A stretch of DNA of 64,000 nt from NORP181 sp047623555 (GCA_047623555.1 JBLHMP010000002.1:13715-77714); one strand, 5' to 3'; shown: positions 1-9,240, counted from the stretch's first letter. Numbers and translations: made by a program. Notes: generated by a model from the sequence alone, not told the origin.

Positions 1-1554
1 GCCTGCAATGGTATAGGTCGCCGTCAGGCTATCAAACACCGTCGTTCCACCGGCGCCATCGCCTGAACGCATTAGTTTATCCAGATTGAACCCCGAAATA
101 ACACCCTGGCCCATTTCCATTGATCCCTGTCCTGACAGAGACCCCATGATCGCATCCAACGACGCCCCAACCCCGAGGAATTTGATCTGGGTATCTGCCA
201 ACCCGTCCAGCCGTTCAAACCCCGCCAAGGCCCCCAACGCGGTCTTCATGCCGATATTGCTGGCCCTAAGATCGCCGCCCACCGAAAGGCCGTTGCGATT
301 ATTGGCCACCAATTGCCCGGTCAGCGTGCCGCCAAAGGTCGACACCTTTGTCAGCTCTAACACCGCCCGCGACTGATCAATCCGCAGCGCAATCTGTGTC
401 GGTCCTAGCAGCAGCGCACCGACATCTATGCTTTGCGCGCTTAGGTTGATTGTGCCGTTGATCATGCCAAGGCCACTGGCATCAATCGGGTCTTTGGACC
501 ACCCGGTTCCCGATACGGCGGTGCTGGTTTTTTCGCCCTCTGCGGATGTCTCGGCCAAGGCGGAAAAATCCAAGGCCGCGGCGTTGAATTGCGCGGTAAT
601 ATTTGGCCTATCGCCGAGCGTGATGTCCACGGCCCCCGTCAACTGGTTGTTGTCCAGCGTCACTGTCAGTTCCCGCACCGATAATCGCCCATCCTTTGTA
701 TAGGTCACATTGCCGTCGACCTTTAGGGCACGGCCAAGCCCCGATGGGATATCAACCGGGCCAAGGCCAAAGGCGGTCAGCATCGCAGCGGTGTTGCTGC
801 TGTTTAGCGCAAGACGCCCGGTGGCATCACCGGTCAGGCTCGCGCGGCCAAGAAAATCAATCTCGCTTCCGGGGGCGGTGATCCGTGCGCTGATCGGAGC
901 GACCGCGCCGCCCAAAAACGCCTCAAACCCGCCGATATTGGCGGCGATTGTCACCACCTCTCCGGTGGGGCGGGCTTTTAGCACAATATCCGCCGGGCCG
1001 CTTGCCGAAGGCCATTCCAGCGACAGATCAAGGTTTTCAACCAATACCGCCTCGGCGTCAGCCGCCTCATACACCAGGCTTGCGTCGGTCAATGTCAGCC
1101 GTTCAAGGGTAAGCGGTGTGCTTGCTACATTACTGGCGCCATCAGAACTGCCGATTTCGCCACTAATCTGCTCTCCGAATTCCCAATTGCCCCGGCCATC
1201 CTTGCGGGTTGCCAGCCGCAGTTTTGGGGCAACGGCAACGATGCGTTTCACCCGAATTTCGCCGCGCAAAAGATCGGGTGCGGATATGCCAATGGCAAGG
1301 CTTTGCGCGCTCAACATCGGATCTGACCCTGCCCAATCGGCATTACCAAAGGTCACAGGCCCGGTTTTGACGCCCAAAATCGGCCACAAGGTCACCGATA
1401 CGCCGCCATCAATCACCAGATCGCGTCCGGTATGGGCCTTGACCTGATCCGTCGCAATTTTGGCGATCTTTTCGCCGGGCAGGAAAAACAACCCGGCCAT
1501 CGCCACCAGGACGGCGATCACCAGGATTACGATGATCCGAAATAGCCAACGCAT
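1..1554 (-). CDS. AsmA-family protein, C-terminus beyond window edge
   Basis: The frame is open for 518 codons from ATG at 1554 to the left edge, so the C-terminus is missing. The product starts MRWLFRIIVILVIAVLVAM, one N-terminal membrane anchor, and continues as a long beta-rich chain with repeated short motifs such as NADWAGSDPML, GEIRVKRIVAVAPKL and LGDRPNITAQFNAAALD. These are typical of AsmA and related bridge-like proteins, which sit in the inner membrane with a large periplasmic part and are linked to outer-membrane and phospholipid homeostasis. It is transcribed away from rimO, with 103 bases between the two starts, so that gap should hold divergent promoters. The family call rests on architecture and motif style. 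The substrate or partner cannot be told. Confidence 0.8.
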   Translation of the reverse strand, partial: MRWLFRIIVILVIAVLVAMAGLFFLPGEKIAKIATDQVKAHTGRDLVIDGGVSVTLWPILGVKTGPVTFGNADWAGSDPMLSAQSLAIGISAPDLLRGEIRVKRIVAVAPKLRLATRKDGRGNWEFGEQISGEIGSSDGASNVASTPLTLERLTLTDASLVYEAADAEAVLVENLDLSLEWPSASGPADIVLKARPTGEVVTIAANIGGFEAFLGGAVAPISARITAPGSEIDFLGRASLTGDATGRLALNSSNTAAMLTAFGLGPVDIPSGLGRALKVDGNVTYTKDGRLSVRELTVTLDNNQLTGAVDITLGDRPNITAQFNAAALDFSALAETSAEGEKTSTAVSGTGWSKDPIDASGLGMINGTINLSAQSIDVGALLLGPTQIALRIDQSRAVLELTKVSTFGGTLTGQLVANNRNGLSVGGDLRASNIGMKTALGALAGFERLDGLADTQIKFLGVGASLDAIMGSLSGQGSMEMGQGVISGFNLDKLMRSGDGAGGTTVFDSLTATYTIAG

Positions 1555-1657
1555 GTCATCTCTCCTCGCGGTTTTATTGCCCCAGTTTAATGGCGTTCTG
1601 TCGCCACGCAATGGTCAAAGGGTTTGCACCTGCCGTTGGTCTCTATATATGCGCAGG

Positions 1658-3046
1658 ATGAGCACCAATCCACCAAGCCTGCGCCCCGACCTTGCGCCAA
1701 CCGCCCGCATGACCGATAAATCACGCCCCGGCCAGCCCACCATCGGTATGGTATCACTGGGCTGTCCCAAAGCGCTGGTCGACAGCGAACGTATCCTGAC
1801 ACGGCTGCGCGCCGAAGGCTATGGCATCTCGCCAGACTATAGCGGTGCCGACGCCGTGATCGTGAACACCTGCGGGTTCCTTGATTCCGCCAAGGCCGAG
1901 TCACTTGAGGCAATTGGCGAGGCACTGGCCGAAAACGGCAAAGTTATTGTCACTGGTTGTCTGGGCGCCGACCCCGCCTATATCACCGGCGCGCATCCCA
2001 AAGTGTTGGCCGTCACCGGACCACATCAATATGAGCAGGTGCTGGACGCTGTGCATAAGGCGGTTCCGCCTGATCCGAATCCGTTTATCGATCTGCTGCC
2101 TGCCACGGGTGTATCTCTGACACCCAGACACTTTAGTTACCTAAAGATTTCAGAGGGTTGCAATCATAAGTGCAAGTTCTGCATCATCCCGGATATGCGT
2201 GGAAAACTGGCCTCGCGCCCGGCCCATGCAGTGCTGCGCGAGGCTGAGCGGCTTGTGGATAACGGCGTCAAAGAGCTTTTGATTATATCGCAAGATACCA
2301 GCGCCTATGGGCTGGATCGCAAATACGACGTGAACCCGTGGAAAGACGGCGAAGTGCGCAGCCATATCCTTGATCTCTCGCGTGAACTTGGCCGCCTAGG
2401 GGCCTGGATTCGTTTACATTATATCTATCCATACCCGCATGTTCGCGACCTGATCCCGTTGATGGCAGACCCCGAAAGCGGTGTGCTGCCCTATCTTGAT
2501 ATCCCGTTCCAACACGCGCACCCGGACGTTCTGCGCCGCATGGCGCGCCCGGCAGCGGGGTCCAAAACCCTGGACGAAATCGCCGCCTGGCGCAGTATTT
2601 GCCCAGACATCACCTTGCGCTCGACGTTTATTGTTGGCTACCCCGGCGAGACCGAAGCCGAATTTCAGACCCTTCTTGACTGGATGGACGAGGCGCAATT
2701 GGATCGCGTTGGCTGTTTTCAATACGAAAACGTTGCTGGTGCACGGTCAAACGCGCTGCCGGATCACGTGGCGGAAGAGGTGAAACAGGACCGTTGGGAT
2801 CGGTTCATGGCCAAGGCACAGACGATTTCCGAGGCCAAACTGTTGGCCAAAGTGGGGCGAATCATGGACGTCATCATCGACGAAATCGACGATGAGGCCG
2901 CCACCTGCCGCACCATGGCAGACGCGCCCGAGATCGACGGCAACCTGTTTATCGACGAAGGATTTAAGGCGCTGAACGTCGGCGACATCGTCACCGTGCA
3001 GGTGGATGAGGCCGGAGAGTATGATTTGTGGGGGAAGCTGGTTTAA
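1658..3046 (+). CDS. rimO: Ribosomal protein S12 methylthiotransferase RimO
   Basis: Radical-SAM enzyme that adds a methylthio group to the conserved aspartate of ribosomal protein S12. It has an N-terminal cluster-binding domain with three cysteines (SLGCPKA near residue 36, NTCGF, TGCLG), the radical-SAM triad CNHKCKFC near residue 168, and a C-terminal TRAM-like region ending DEAGEYDLWGKLV. Length is 462 residues, normal for RimO. The frame is open further upstream to 1460, but that part overlaps the divergent AsmA gene and does not resemble the family. The ATG at 1658 (MSTNPPSLRPDLAP) fits Rhodobacterales RimO starts. It appears to be a single-gene unit, and no partner is visible downstream before the IS element. 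Confidence 0.96.
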   Translation: MSTNPPSLRPDLAPTARMTDKSRPGQPTIGMVSLGCPKALVDSERILTRLRAEGYGISPDYSGADAVIVNTCGFLDSAKAESLEAIGEALAENGKVIVTGCLGADPAYITGAHPKVLAVTGPHQYEQVLDAVHKAVPPDPNPFIDLLPATGVSLTPRHFSYLKISEGCNHKCKFCIIPDMRGKLASRPAHAVLREAERLVDNGVKELLIISQDTSAYGLDRKYDVNPWKDGEVRSHILDLSRELGRLGAWIRLHYIYPYPHVRDLIPLMADPESGVLPYLDIPFQHAHPDVLRRMARPAAGSKTLDEIAAWRSICPDITLRSTFIVGYPGETEAEFQTLLDWMDEAQLDRVGCFQYENVAGARSNALPDHVAEEVKQDRWDRFMAKAQTISEAKLLAKVGRIMDVIIDEIDDEAATCRTMADAPEIDGNLFIDEGFKALNVGDIVTVQVDEAGEYDLWGKLV

Positions 3047-3100
3047 GAGTTGAGTGAAGATGATTTCAATAAGAAATGGCTTCGAAATGAAGAGATTTGA

Positions 3101-3215
3101 ATTCCTAACCAAAACTTAAGTTTTGGTATTTTCATCGGAGTCCTAATCGGGATTGTGTTTATGATAGTCGTCGGTTCAGAATCCGACGATATCGACAAAA
3201 AGAATCACGTATACC
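3101..3215 (+). other. Possible gene remnant cut by the IS element
   Basis: Between rimO and the left IS end, one frame after a TGA at 3098-3100 reads a strongly hydrophobic stretch (FGIFIGVLIGIVFMIVVG) followed by a polar tail (SESDDIDKKNHVY), and then runs straight into the IS terminus. This looks like one membrane segment of a gene whose rest has been lost. There is no good start codon, and a short competing frame (MKRFEFLTKT then stop) overlaps it. I cannot assign a family, and it may be chance coding. Confidence 0.25.
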
Positions 3216-3365
3216 GGCTTTGTTGCACAAATACGATGGGGGATTCATGTCATGAATCCGGTGTGTTAACCGGGAAGCATGAGCAAACCTTCCTCACCGA
3301 CTTACAAGACCACGAACTGGCGTAGCTATAACGAGGCATTGAAGCTCCGTGGCTGGCTGACGATC

Positions 3366-3402
3366 CGTTGACCGGCAGTCGCTGCTTGCAGCGATGAGAG
3401 GT
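3366..3402 (+). repeat. 37-bp palindromic insertion inside the transposase (copy 1)
   Basis: Extra DNA lies between the codons for ...GWLTI and WFDPEM. It consists of CGTTGACCGGCAG, a perfect hairpin TCGCTGC-TT-GCAGCGA (3379-3394), then TGAGAGGT. Net length of 37 shifts the frame and brings in a TGA. Its flanks match copy 2 in reverse orientation. Confidence 0.72.
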
Positions 3403-4101
3403 TGGTTTGATCCTGAGATGCGTTGGGAGGCAAAGCCGTCTGGCAAGAGGGGCCGGCAGCAAAGCTACAGCGATACCGCAATCCAGACCTGTCTAACCAT
3501 GAAGGTCCTGTTCGGGATGGCCCTGCGACAGACGACCGGGTTCGTGGCGAGTTTGCTCAAATTGATCGGCTTGGACTGGGCAGCCCCGGACTTCCGCACT
3601 CTGTGCCGCCGTCAGAAGGAACTCGTCGTCAACATCTCCTATCACGGTTCAGACGACCCACTGCATTTGCTGGTCGACAGCACCGGCATCAAAGGTGAAG
3701 GCGAATGGCATGCGCGCAAGTCTGGAGGCCCCAAACGCCGTCTATGGCGTAAGATACACCTCGGCATTGACGCGCAAACGCTAGAAATTCGGGCCATTGA
3801 AGTCACTGGCAGCAATGTTGGTGACGCGCCCATACTGCCTGATCTGCTCAACCAGATACTGCCCGGTCAGGAAATTGGGTCGGTGACCGCGGACGGGGCA
3901 TATGACACGCGCAAATGCCATGACGCCATTGCCGACCGCGGTGCCCACGCTGTCATCCCTCCTTGCAAGAATGCAAAGCTGTGGAAACCCACGTCTGCCG
4001 GGGTTGTTGCCAGAAACGAAGCTGTGCGATCCTCGAGCTGCTTCGGTCGGGCCCTCTGGCGAAAATTGAGTGGCTATCATCGCCGGAGCCGCGTTGAAAC
4101 G

Positions 4102-4144
4102 AACCCTCTCGTGCATTGCTACGCAATGCCCTGCCGGGCAGCGA
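4102..4144 (-). repeat. ~43-bp palindromic insertion inside the transposase (copy 2)
   Basis: Extra DNA lies between the codons for RRSRVET and MHCGKLL. Read on the minus strand it is CGCTGCCCGGCAGG, a hairpin GCATTGC-GTA-GCAATGC (4113-4129 on the plus strand), then ACGAGAGG. The outer blocks align with copy 1 (CGYTGMCCGGCAG and GAGAGG) while both stem arms differ together. A second small hairpin, CTGCC-G-GGCAG, is at 4131-4141. Net frame shift is about +40. Confidence 0.72.
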
Positions 4145-4352
4145 ATGCATTGCGGCAAGCTGTTGGGCCAGGGCCTAATGGCAAGGGACTTTGATCGCCA
4201 GGTCGCCGAAATTCAAATCCGCGCCGCCGTCCTCAACGGCTACACGGCTCTCGGCATACCTCGAACCGGTACTGTAGGATAAATCCTCCGGGGTAAGGAG
4301 CACCTCGGCTACGGGCCGTTTTGTGCAACAAAGCCTTAAATAGGAGAAAACG

Positions 4353-5273
4353 ATGGAACTTCGCAGTATCTGAACTAGCGGGCTAAAGGTGTCAGCCCTT
4401 GGTTTGGGGTGCAACAATTTCGGCGGACGGCTGGATGCGGGTGTGACGCTGTTTGACACGGCTGATGTCTATCCCATGGGCGTTGGTGGCGCGTCCGAGG
4501 TGTTTTTAGGCGCAGGTCTGGCAGAGCGTCATAAAAACGTGGTTCTGGCGACCAAATTTGGCATGAAAATGGACGAGGCCGGGGTGAAAAGCGGCGGCTC
4601 GCGGCGCTATATCGTGGCGGCGATCGAGGCCAGCCTGAAACGGCTCAACACCGATTGGATTGATCTGCTGCAATTTCATGCACCTGATGCAGACACGCCA
4701 ATTGACGAAACCCTTGCGGCATTGGACGATCTGATCCGGGTTGGAAAAATCCGCTATATCGGTTCATCCAATTTCAGCGCCTGGCAACTGGTCGAGGCGC
4801 AATATGCCGCCCGTGAATTGGGCAGCAACCGGTTTATCGTCACGCAAGAAGGCTATTCTATGCTGACCCGCGGGATCGAGGCCGAGGTAATCCCGGTCTG
4901 TCAGAAATACGGGCTGGGCGTGCTGCCGTACTTTCCTTTGGAAAGCGGTGTGCTGACCGGCAAATATTCTATCGGTCAGGCCGCGCCAGCAGGCACCCGA
5001 CTGGCAACCTCACCGCATCTCGCGGATCAGTTCATGACCAGCACCAAAGTGGCCAAAGCAAGCCAATTGGACGCGATTGCCAAAGCTGCCGGGCTCGGGT
5101 TGAACGATCTGGCCTTTGCTTGGTTGCTGCGCGATGCGCTGGTGCCAAGCGTCATCGCCGGGGTCAGCAACGCCGCACAGATTGACCGTAATGCACAGGC
5201 GATGGCGGCCCCCCTTGGCACTGATTTGCTGGCCAAAATCGGGGCGTGCCTGAATGATCATAGCGATGAGTGA
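4353..5273 (+). pseudogene. Aldo/keto reductase, nonsense codon and internal deletion
   Basis: A good start (GGAGAAAACG then ATG at 4353, MELRSI) is followed by TGA at codon 7, where relatives have the glycine of a GTSGLKVS-type motif. GGA to TGA is a single substitution. The same frame then continues TSGLKVSALGLGCNNFGG. After GGRLDA the protein jumps directly to GVTLFDTADVY, lacking about 14 residues that relatives have there. The catalytic tetrad candidates remain: Asp and Tyr in DTADVY, Lys in LATKFGM and His in LLQFHAPD. A GTG at 4389 could in principle restart translation, but the internal deletion in the barrel makes activity doubtful. The IS right end lies 17 bases upstream and has probably replaced the promoter. 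Confidence 0.8.
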
Positions 5274-5298
5274 GCCTTCAATAGGCAGGCGTGCGTAA

Positions 5299-6695
5299 AT
5301 GAGCGTTGCTTTAAACAGAACCTACGACGTTGGTCATCATCGGTGCTGGCCCCGTCGGCATGGGCTTGCGATTGAGCTAGGCCAGCGCGACCAAACCTTT
5401 GTAATATTGATAAATACCCAACTCTGCATAATGTCCCCAAGGGCCAAAACCTGGCCCAACGCACAATGGAGCATTTCCATTTTTGGGGGGCCAAGATCGA
5501 CATAATCGACGTGGCTCTGGGTTGGGCGGACGAGGATGTCGCGCAATCGGTGAGCGGCGTGACAGGGTCAATCGTCTCACGTCAGGGTGACAGAAAAACC
5601 CTGACCGGGCGCTATGTCGTTGCCTGTGACGGCAGTCATTCGAAAGTTCGCGATGCGGCCGGGATTCGCAAGAACGTGTCAGAGCATAATCGAAAAATGG
5701 GGCTGTTGGTGTTCCGCTCAACCGGGCTTTATGCACATCTTGAACGCTTTTCGGGCAAGCAATTTTATTGCGTTCTGAACCAGGAATATCGGGGCTATTG
5801 GATGTTCTTTGGCGGTGTTGATTTGCGCATCACTTGGTTCTTTCACGCGCTGGTGCCTATGAATACCACCAAGGATAATTTTGACTTTGAGGCGTTGTTA
5901 AGACTGGCCGCCGCTGCCGAGTTTGACGTTGAGTTTGATCATATGGGTTCTGGGATCTGCGCGTCGCTACGGCCAAGCAATACCGCAACAATCGGATCTT
6001 TGTCGCCGACGACGCCGCCCATTCGCACCCGCCCTATGGTGGGTTTGGCATCAACACCGGCTTGAGGACGCGCGCAATCTGGGCTGGAAACTATTGGCCA
6101 CACTGCAGGGTTGGGGCCGTGATCGCCTGCCAGATCGCTATAACGAAGAGCGCCGCCCCGTGTTTGAAACAACCGCCAAACACTTTATCGAAAAATTCAT
6201 CCACGAGGACCGCGATTTTTTCAACAGCCACGGCCCGGAACGTGACAAACCAAGTTTGAACAGGCCTGGAACAAACGCAACGTAGGCGACGTTGAGGTGC
6301 TAGCGTTTGCGCCAAATTATGACGGGTCGCCCATCGTATTTGGGCAGCCCCATGCCACGTCCAGCGCCGTTGGTGATCACGACATGCGCGCCCGTGCGGG
6401 CCATCATCTAGCGCCGCAAATGCTGGAGGATGGCAGCAACGCCTATGACCACCTTGGCATTGTGTTTGCCCTGTTTGCCTTGAACAAAATGGATATTGCC
6501 GGATACAGAGAGGTCGCCGGATCGCTTGGTCTGCCGCTGACAATCGTGCGGGCCCCGGGCACAGCCACCCGCGACGCGTGGGGCGCGAATTTGGTACTGG
6601 TGCGCCCGGATCAATATGTCGTTTGGACCGGCGATACACGGTCAGACGGTATCGCGCATATCTTGGCGCATGCGGTGGCCCGGGACGCAGAGTAA
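5299..6695 (+). pseudogene. FAD-dependent aromatic-type monooxygenase, multiply frameshifted
   Basis: Pieces of one flavoprotein hydroxylase (PheA/TfdB/MhpA-type) can be read in order through different frames: the dinucleotide-binding DVVIIGAGPVGMGL, then KYPTLHNVPKGQNLAQRTM, then a jump after EHFHFWGA that skips roughly 100 residues, then the DG motif YVVACDGSHSKVRD, then HSHPPYGGFGINTG and LEDARNLGWKL, and a C-terminal domain ending LVRPDQYVVW. Single-base gains or losses occur near 5332, 5369, 5410, 5950, 6065 and 6255. Such enzymes hydroxylate phenolic compounds with NAD(P)H and oxygen. With at least five frameshifts plus a deletion this copy is dead. The reductase pseudogene just upstream was probably its operon partner. 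Confidence 0.85.
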
Positions 6696-6800
6696 TGCGA
6701 CCTGTGCGCCGATAGCCTTTGCCGTGCAGGCAAAGTTGTTTGACCTCACACAGCCAACGCGATACTTGATTTCCAACGCTTTTCAGGCGAATGGGACACA

Positions 6801-7676
6801 ATGCAGATCATTCTTCATACTGGCGCGCATTACACCGACGACGACCGCCTGATGAAATGTTTGCTGCGTAACAAAGGCGATTTTGCCAAACGCGGCATCG
6901 CTGTCCCCGGCCCCGGTAAATACCGCAAACTGCTAAAAGACACGTTTAACGCGTTAAAGGACGCGCCCGCTTCGCCCGATGCCCGGGACGTGTTGATTGA
7001 CGCGATGTTGGACGAAGAACAGGCCGATCGCCTGATCCTGTCAAACACGCATTTCTTTGGTGCCCCGCGCGCCTCGGTTCGTCAGGGTGTGCTGTATCCG
7101 ATGGCCGCCGAACGTATCGCCACTATGCGCCAGTTGTTTCCCGATGATCAGGTCGAAGTGTTCATGGCGATTCGCAACCCGGCGTCGTTTCTGCCGGCGG
7201 TGTTTGACCATTCACCACATGATGAGTTTGCCGATTTTCTTGGGGGGATCGCCCCCCAAGACGTGCTTTGGTCCGAAACCCTGATGCGCATCCGCGATGC
7301 AGCACCTAATGTGCCGATCACCGTCTGGTGCAACGAAGACACGCCGCTGCTCTGGGCCCAGATTATCCGCGATCTGGCCGGGCTGGAACATGGCGAAAAG
7401 ATCGTTGGCGGCTTTGATTTACTCAGCGAAATCATGACCCGCGAGGGCATGAAACGGTTCCGCGCCTATCTGAAAAGCCACGCTGTGATGAGCGAAACGC
7501 AAAAGCGCTGGGTTATTTCGGCGTTTCTGGACAAATTCGCCATCGAAGAAAAGCTCGAAGAAGAATTGGACCTGCCCGGCTGGACCGACGAATTGGTCAA
7601 TGAAATGACCGACATCTATGACGAAGATGTGTTTACCATTCAGCGCCTGCCCGGTGTGCAGATGATCACACCATGA
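6801..7676 (+). CDS. Conserved hypothetical protein, 291 aa
   Basis: The product begins MQIILHTGAHYTDDDRLMKC and is a soluble, mixed alpha/beta protein without signal peptide or membrane segment. Motifs include LILSNTHFFGAPR, EVFMAIRNPASFLPAVFDH and ITVWCNEDTPLLWAQII. The opening strand plus the mid-protein IRNPASF remind me of sulfotransferase-like P-loop proteins, where a strand, a loop and an R-x-P motif bind PAPS, but the canonical loop is not clear, so this is only a fold guess. The C-terminus is acidic (KLEEELDLPGWTDEL). It is the first intact gene after the decaying island and is followed 86 bases later by modA in the same direction. I do not recognise the function. Confidence 0.75.
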   Translation: MQIILHTGAHYTDDDRLMKCLLRNKGDFAKRGIAVPGPGKYRKLLKDTFNALKDAPASPDARDVLIDAMLDEEQADRLILSNTHFFGAPRASVRQGVLYPMAAERIATMRQLFPDDQVEVFMAIRNPASFLPAVFDHSPHDEFADFLGGIAPQDVLWSETLMRIRDAAPNVPITVWCNEDTPLLWAQIIRDLAGLEHGEKIVGGFDLLSEIMTREGMKRFRAYLKSHAVMSETQKRWVISAFLDKFAIEEKLEEELDLPGWTDELVNEMTDIYDEDVFTIQRLPGVQMITP

Positions 7677-7762
7677 GCACCTGCTTCGTCATAACCTCTT
7701 GCATTCTCAACGGCCTGCGCGCCATACCTGTTGGGCACCGATCAACCTGAAAAGCTGCGCAT

Positions 7763-8545
7763 ATGCCCTTACGCCTGTCCCTTGTGATGATTTCGCTGTT
7801 ACTTTGGATGATGTCGGGTCTGTCAGCTGTGGCGCAATCACAGCCGGTGACGGTGTTTGCCGCCGCCAGTTTGAAAACCGCGTTGGATGAAATCACCCAA
7901 CTTTACAGCAGCCAGACCGGGACAACGGTACAGGTGTCATATGCTGCCAGCTCGGCACTTGCGCGGCAAATCCAATACGGCGCACCGGCGGACATTTTTG
8001 TATCGGCCAATTCGGGATGGATGGATTGGCTGCAACAAAACGGGCTGTTGCGTGATGAAACCCGTGTTGATTTGCTGTCCAATAAACTGGTTCTGATCGC
8101 CGCCCCCGAAAATTCCGTGCAGCTAAAAGTCGCTAAGGGGTTTGATCTGGCGGCCGCGTTGGATCAATCTTGGTTGGCGATGGCGCTGACAAACGCGGTG
8201 CCTGCCGGGATCTACGGCAAAGCGGCATTGCAGTCTCTGGGTGTTTGGGACGACGTGAAAACCCAGGTGGCGCAATCGGATAATGTGCGCGGCGCGCTGA
8301 TCCTGGTCGCCACCGCAGAGGCCGCATTGGGTATTGTCTATGTCTCCGATGCCGTGGCTGATCCCAGGGTGCGGATCGTCGATGTATTCCCGCCTGACAG
8401 CCACCCCGAAATACTGTATCCGGCGGCGATGATACAGGACAGCACCAACCCGGATGCCACAGCTTTCCTAAGCTTTCTAAACGGCTTAGCAGCACGTCAG
8501 GTGTTTGATGAAAACGGCTTTGGTCTGCCGGGTGTTGCCCCATGA
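7763..8545 (+). CDS. modA: Molybdate ABC transporter, periplasmic binding protein ModA
   Basis: 260 residues with an N-terminal signal peptide (LSLVMISLLLWMMSGLSAVAQ), then the ModA pattern VTVFAAASLKTALDEI, YAASSALARQIQYGAPADIFVSA and LSNKLVLIAAPENS, which forms the oxyanion pocket. It delivers molybdate to ModBC for molybdopterin cofactor synthesis. That suits this locus, because SoxC is expected to use the cofactor. The gene overlaps modB by four bases. Tungstate binding is possible and cannot be separated from sequence. No ModE gene or clear ModE or Moco-RNA site was seen in the short upstream gap. Confidence 0.95.
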   Translation: MPLRLSLVMISLLLWMMSGLSAVAQSQPVTVFAAASLKTALDEITQLYSSQTGTTVQVSYAASSALARQIQYGAPADIFVSANSGWMDWLQQNGLLRDETRVDLLSNKLVLIAAPENSVQLKVAKGFDLAAALDQSWLAMALTNAVPAGIYGKAALQSLGVWDDVKTQVAQSDNVRGALILVATAEAALGIVYVSDAVADPRVRIVDVFPPDSHPEILYPAAMIQDSTNPDATAFLSFLNGLAARQVFDENGFGLPGVAP

Positions 8546-9240
8546 TCGACTGGTTAGGCCCCCAGGAATGGCAGGCGGTGATCTTGTCGCTAAAGGTATC
8601 GTTTTGGGCAACACTGCTTAGTTTACCACTCGGTATCCTGACCGCCTATGCCCTAGCGCGGGGAGAGTTTCGCGGTAAACACCTGCTGAATGGGCTGGTG
8701 CATTTGCCGCTGATCCTGCCGCCAGTTGTGACCGGCTATCTGCTGCTTTTGACCTTTGGTCGTCGCGGATTGATCGGCGGTTGGCTAGAGGAAACATTTG
8801 GTCTGGTGCTGGCATTTCGCTGGACAGGCGCCGTACTGGCCGCTGCAATCATGGCCTTTCCGTTGATGGTCCGCGCCATCCGCATGGCAATCGAGGCGGT
8901 AGATCCAAAGCTGGAACAGGCCGCCGCAACACTGGGGGCTTCGCGCCTATGGGTGTTCACGTCGATCACCCTGCCGCTGATCCTGCCCGGTGTAATTGCC
9001 GGATCGGTGCTCGCCTTTGCCAAGGCGATGGGCGAATTTGGCGCCACCATCACCTTTGTGTCCAATATCCCCGGCCAGACCCAAACCCTCCCTTTGGCGA
9101 TCTATTCCTTCCTGCAGGTTCCAGGTGGCGAATCCTCGGCCCTGCGGTTGGTTGCGATCTCTGTCGCCTTGGCCATGGCCGCCGTTCTTTTGTCCGAAGT
9201 GCTGGCCCGCCGCACCGCTAAACGCATTTCCGGAACATGA
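8542..9240 (+). CDS. modB: Molybdate ABC transporter permease ModB
   Basis: 232 residues with about five membrane helices and the permease coupling-loop signature LEQAAATLGASRLWVF (EAA motif), which contacts the ATPase. Length and sequence (GPQEWQAVILSLKVSFW at the start, KAMGEFGATITFVSNIPGQTQ near the end) are typical of ModB. The start overlaps the modA stop by four bases and the stop overlaps the modC start, a fully coupled modABC operon. Confidence 0.95.
   Translation: MIDWLGPQEWQAVILSLKVSFWATLLSLPLGILTAYALARGEFRGKHLLNGLVHLPLILPPVVTGYLLLLTFGRRGLIGGWLEETFGLVLAFRWTGAVLAAAIMAFPLMVRAIRMAIEAVDPKLEQAAATLGASRLWVFTSITLPLILPGVIAGSVLAFAKAMGEFGATITFVSNIPGQTQTLPLAIYSFLQVPGGESSALRLVAISVALAMAAVLLSEVLARRTAKRISGT

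Larger units (their letters stand above)
3279..4282 (+). pseudogene. IS5-family DDE transposase, disrupted
   Basis: The transposase reads MSKPSSPTYKTTNWRSYNEA from ATG 3279, then hits TGA after the first of two insertions. The main body (about 3403-4101) keeps the DDE catalytic signatures LLVDSTGIK, VTADGAYDTRKC and YHRRSRVET. After a second insertion (about 4102-4144) the C-terminus resumes in another frame as MHCGKLLGQGLMARDFDRQ and ends at 4282. Both insertions shift the frame by +1, so the protein cannot be made intact. The segment GIKGEGEWHARK also looks about two residues shorter than the usual family spacing. Conclusion from direct reading: a dead copy that could move only with help from an intact relative. 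Confidence 0.9.
3216..4335 (+). mobile_element. IS5-family insertion sequence, degenerate
   Basis: The element is bounded by perfect 16-bp terminal inverted repeats, GGCTTTGTTGCACAAA at 3216-3231 and its reverse complement at 4320-4335. It is about 1.12 kb, a normal IS5-family size, and holds one transposase frame, now broken. No convincing target-site duplication is seen (left flank TACC, right flank TTAA), so one side may have been deleted or rearranged after insertion. Just inside the left end lies a perfect palindrome GGATTCATG-T-CATGAATCC at 3241-3259, upstream of the transposase start. The right end is 17 bases before the aldo/keto reductase pseudogene start. Confidence 0.92.

Noticed and set aside
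710..1447. Open frame of 245 codons on the plus strand near the left edge
   Set aside because: It is the antisense of the AsmA-type gene, which has a membrane anchor and continuous family-like sequence.
3212..4339. Target-site duplication for the IS
   Set aside because: Flanks of 2-4 bases (TACC against TTAA) do not match, so none is claimed.
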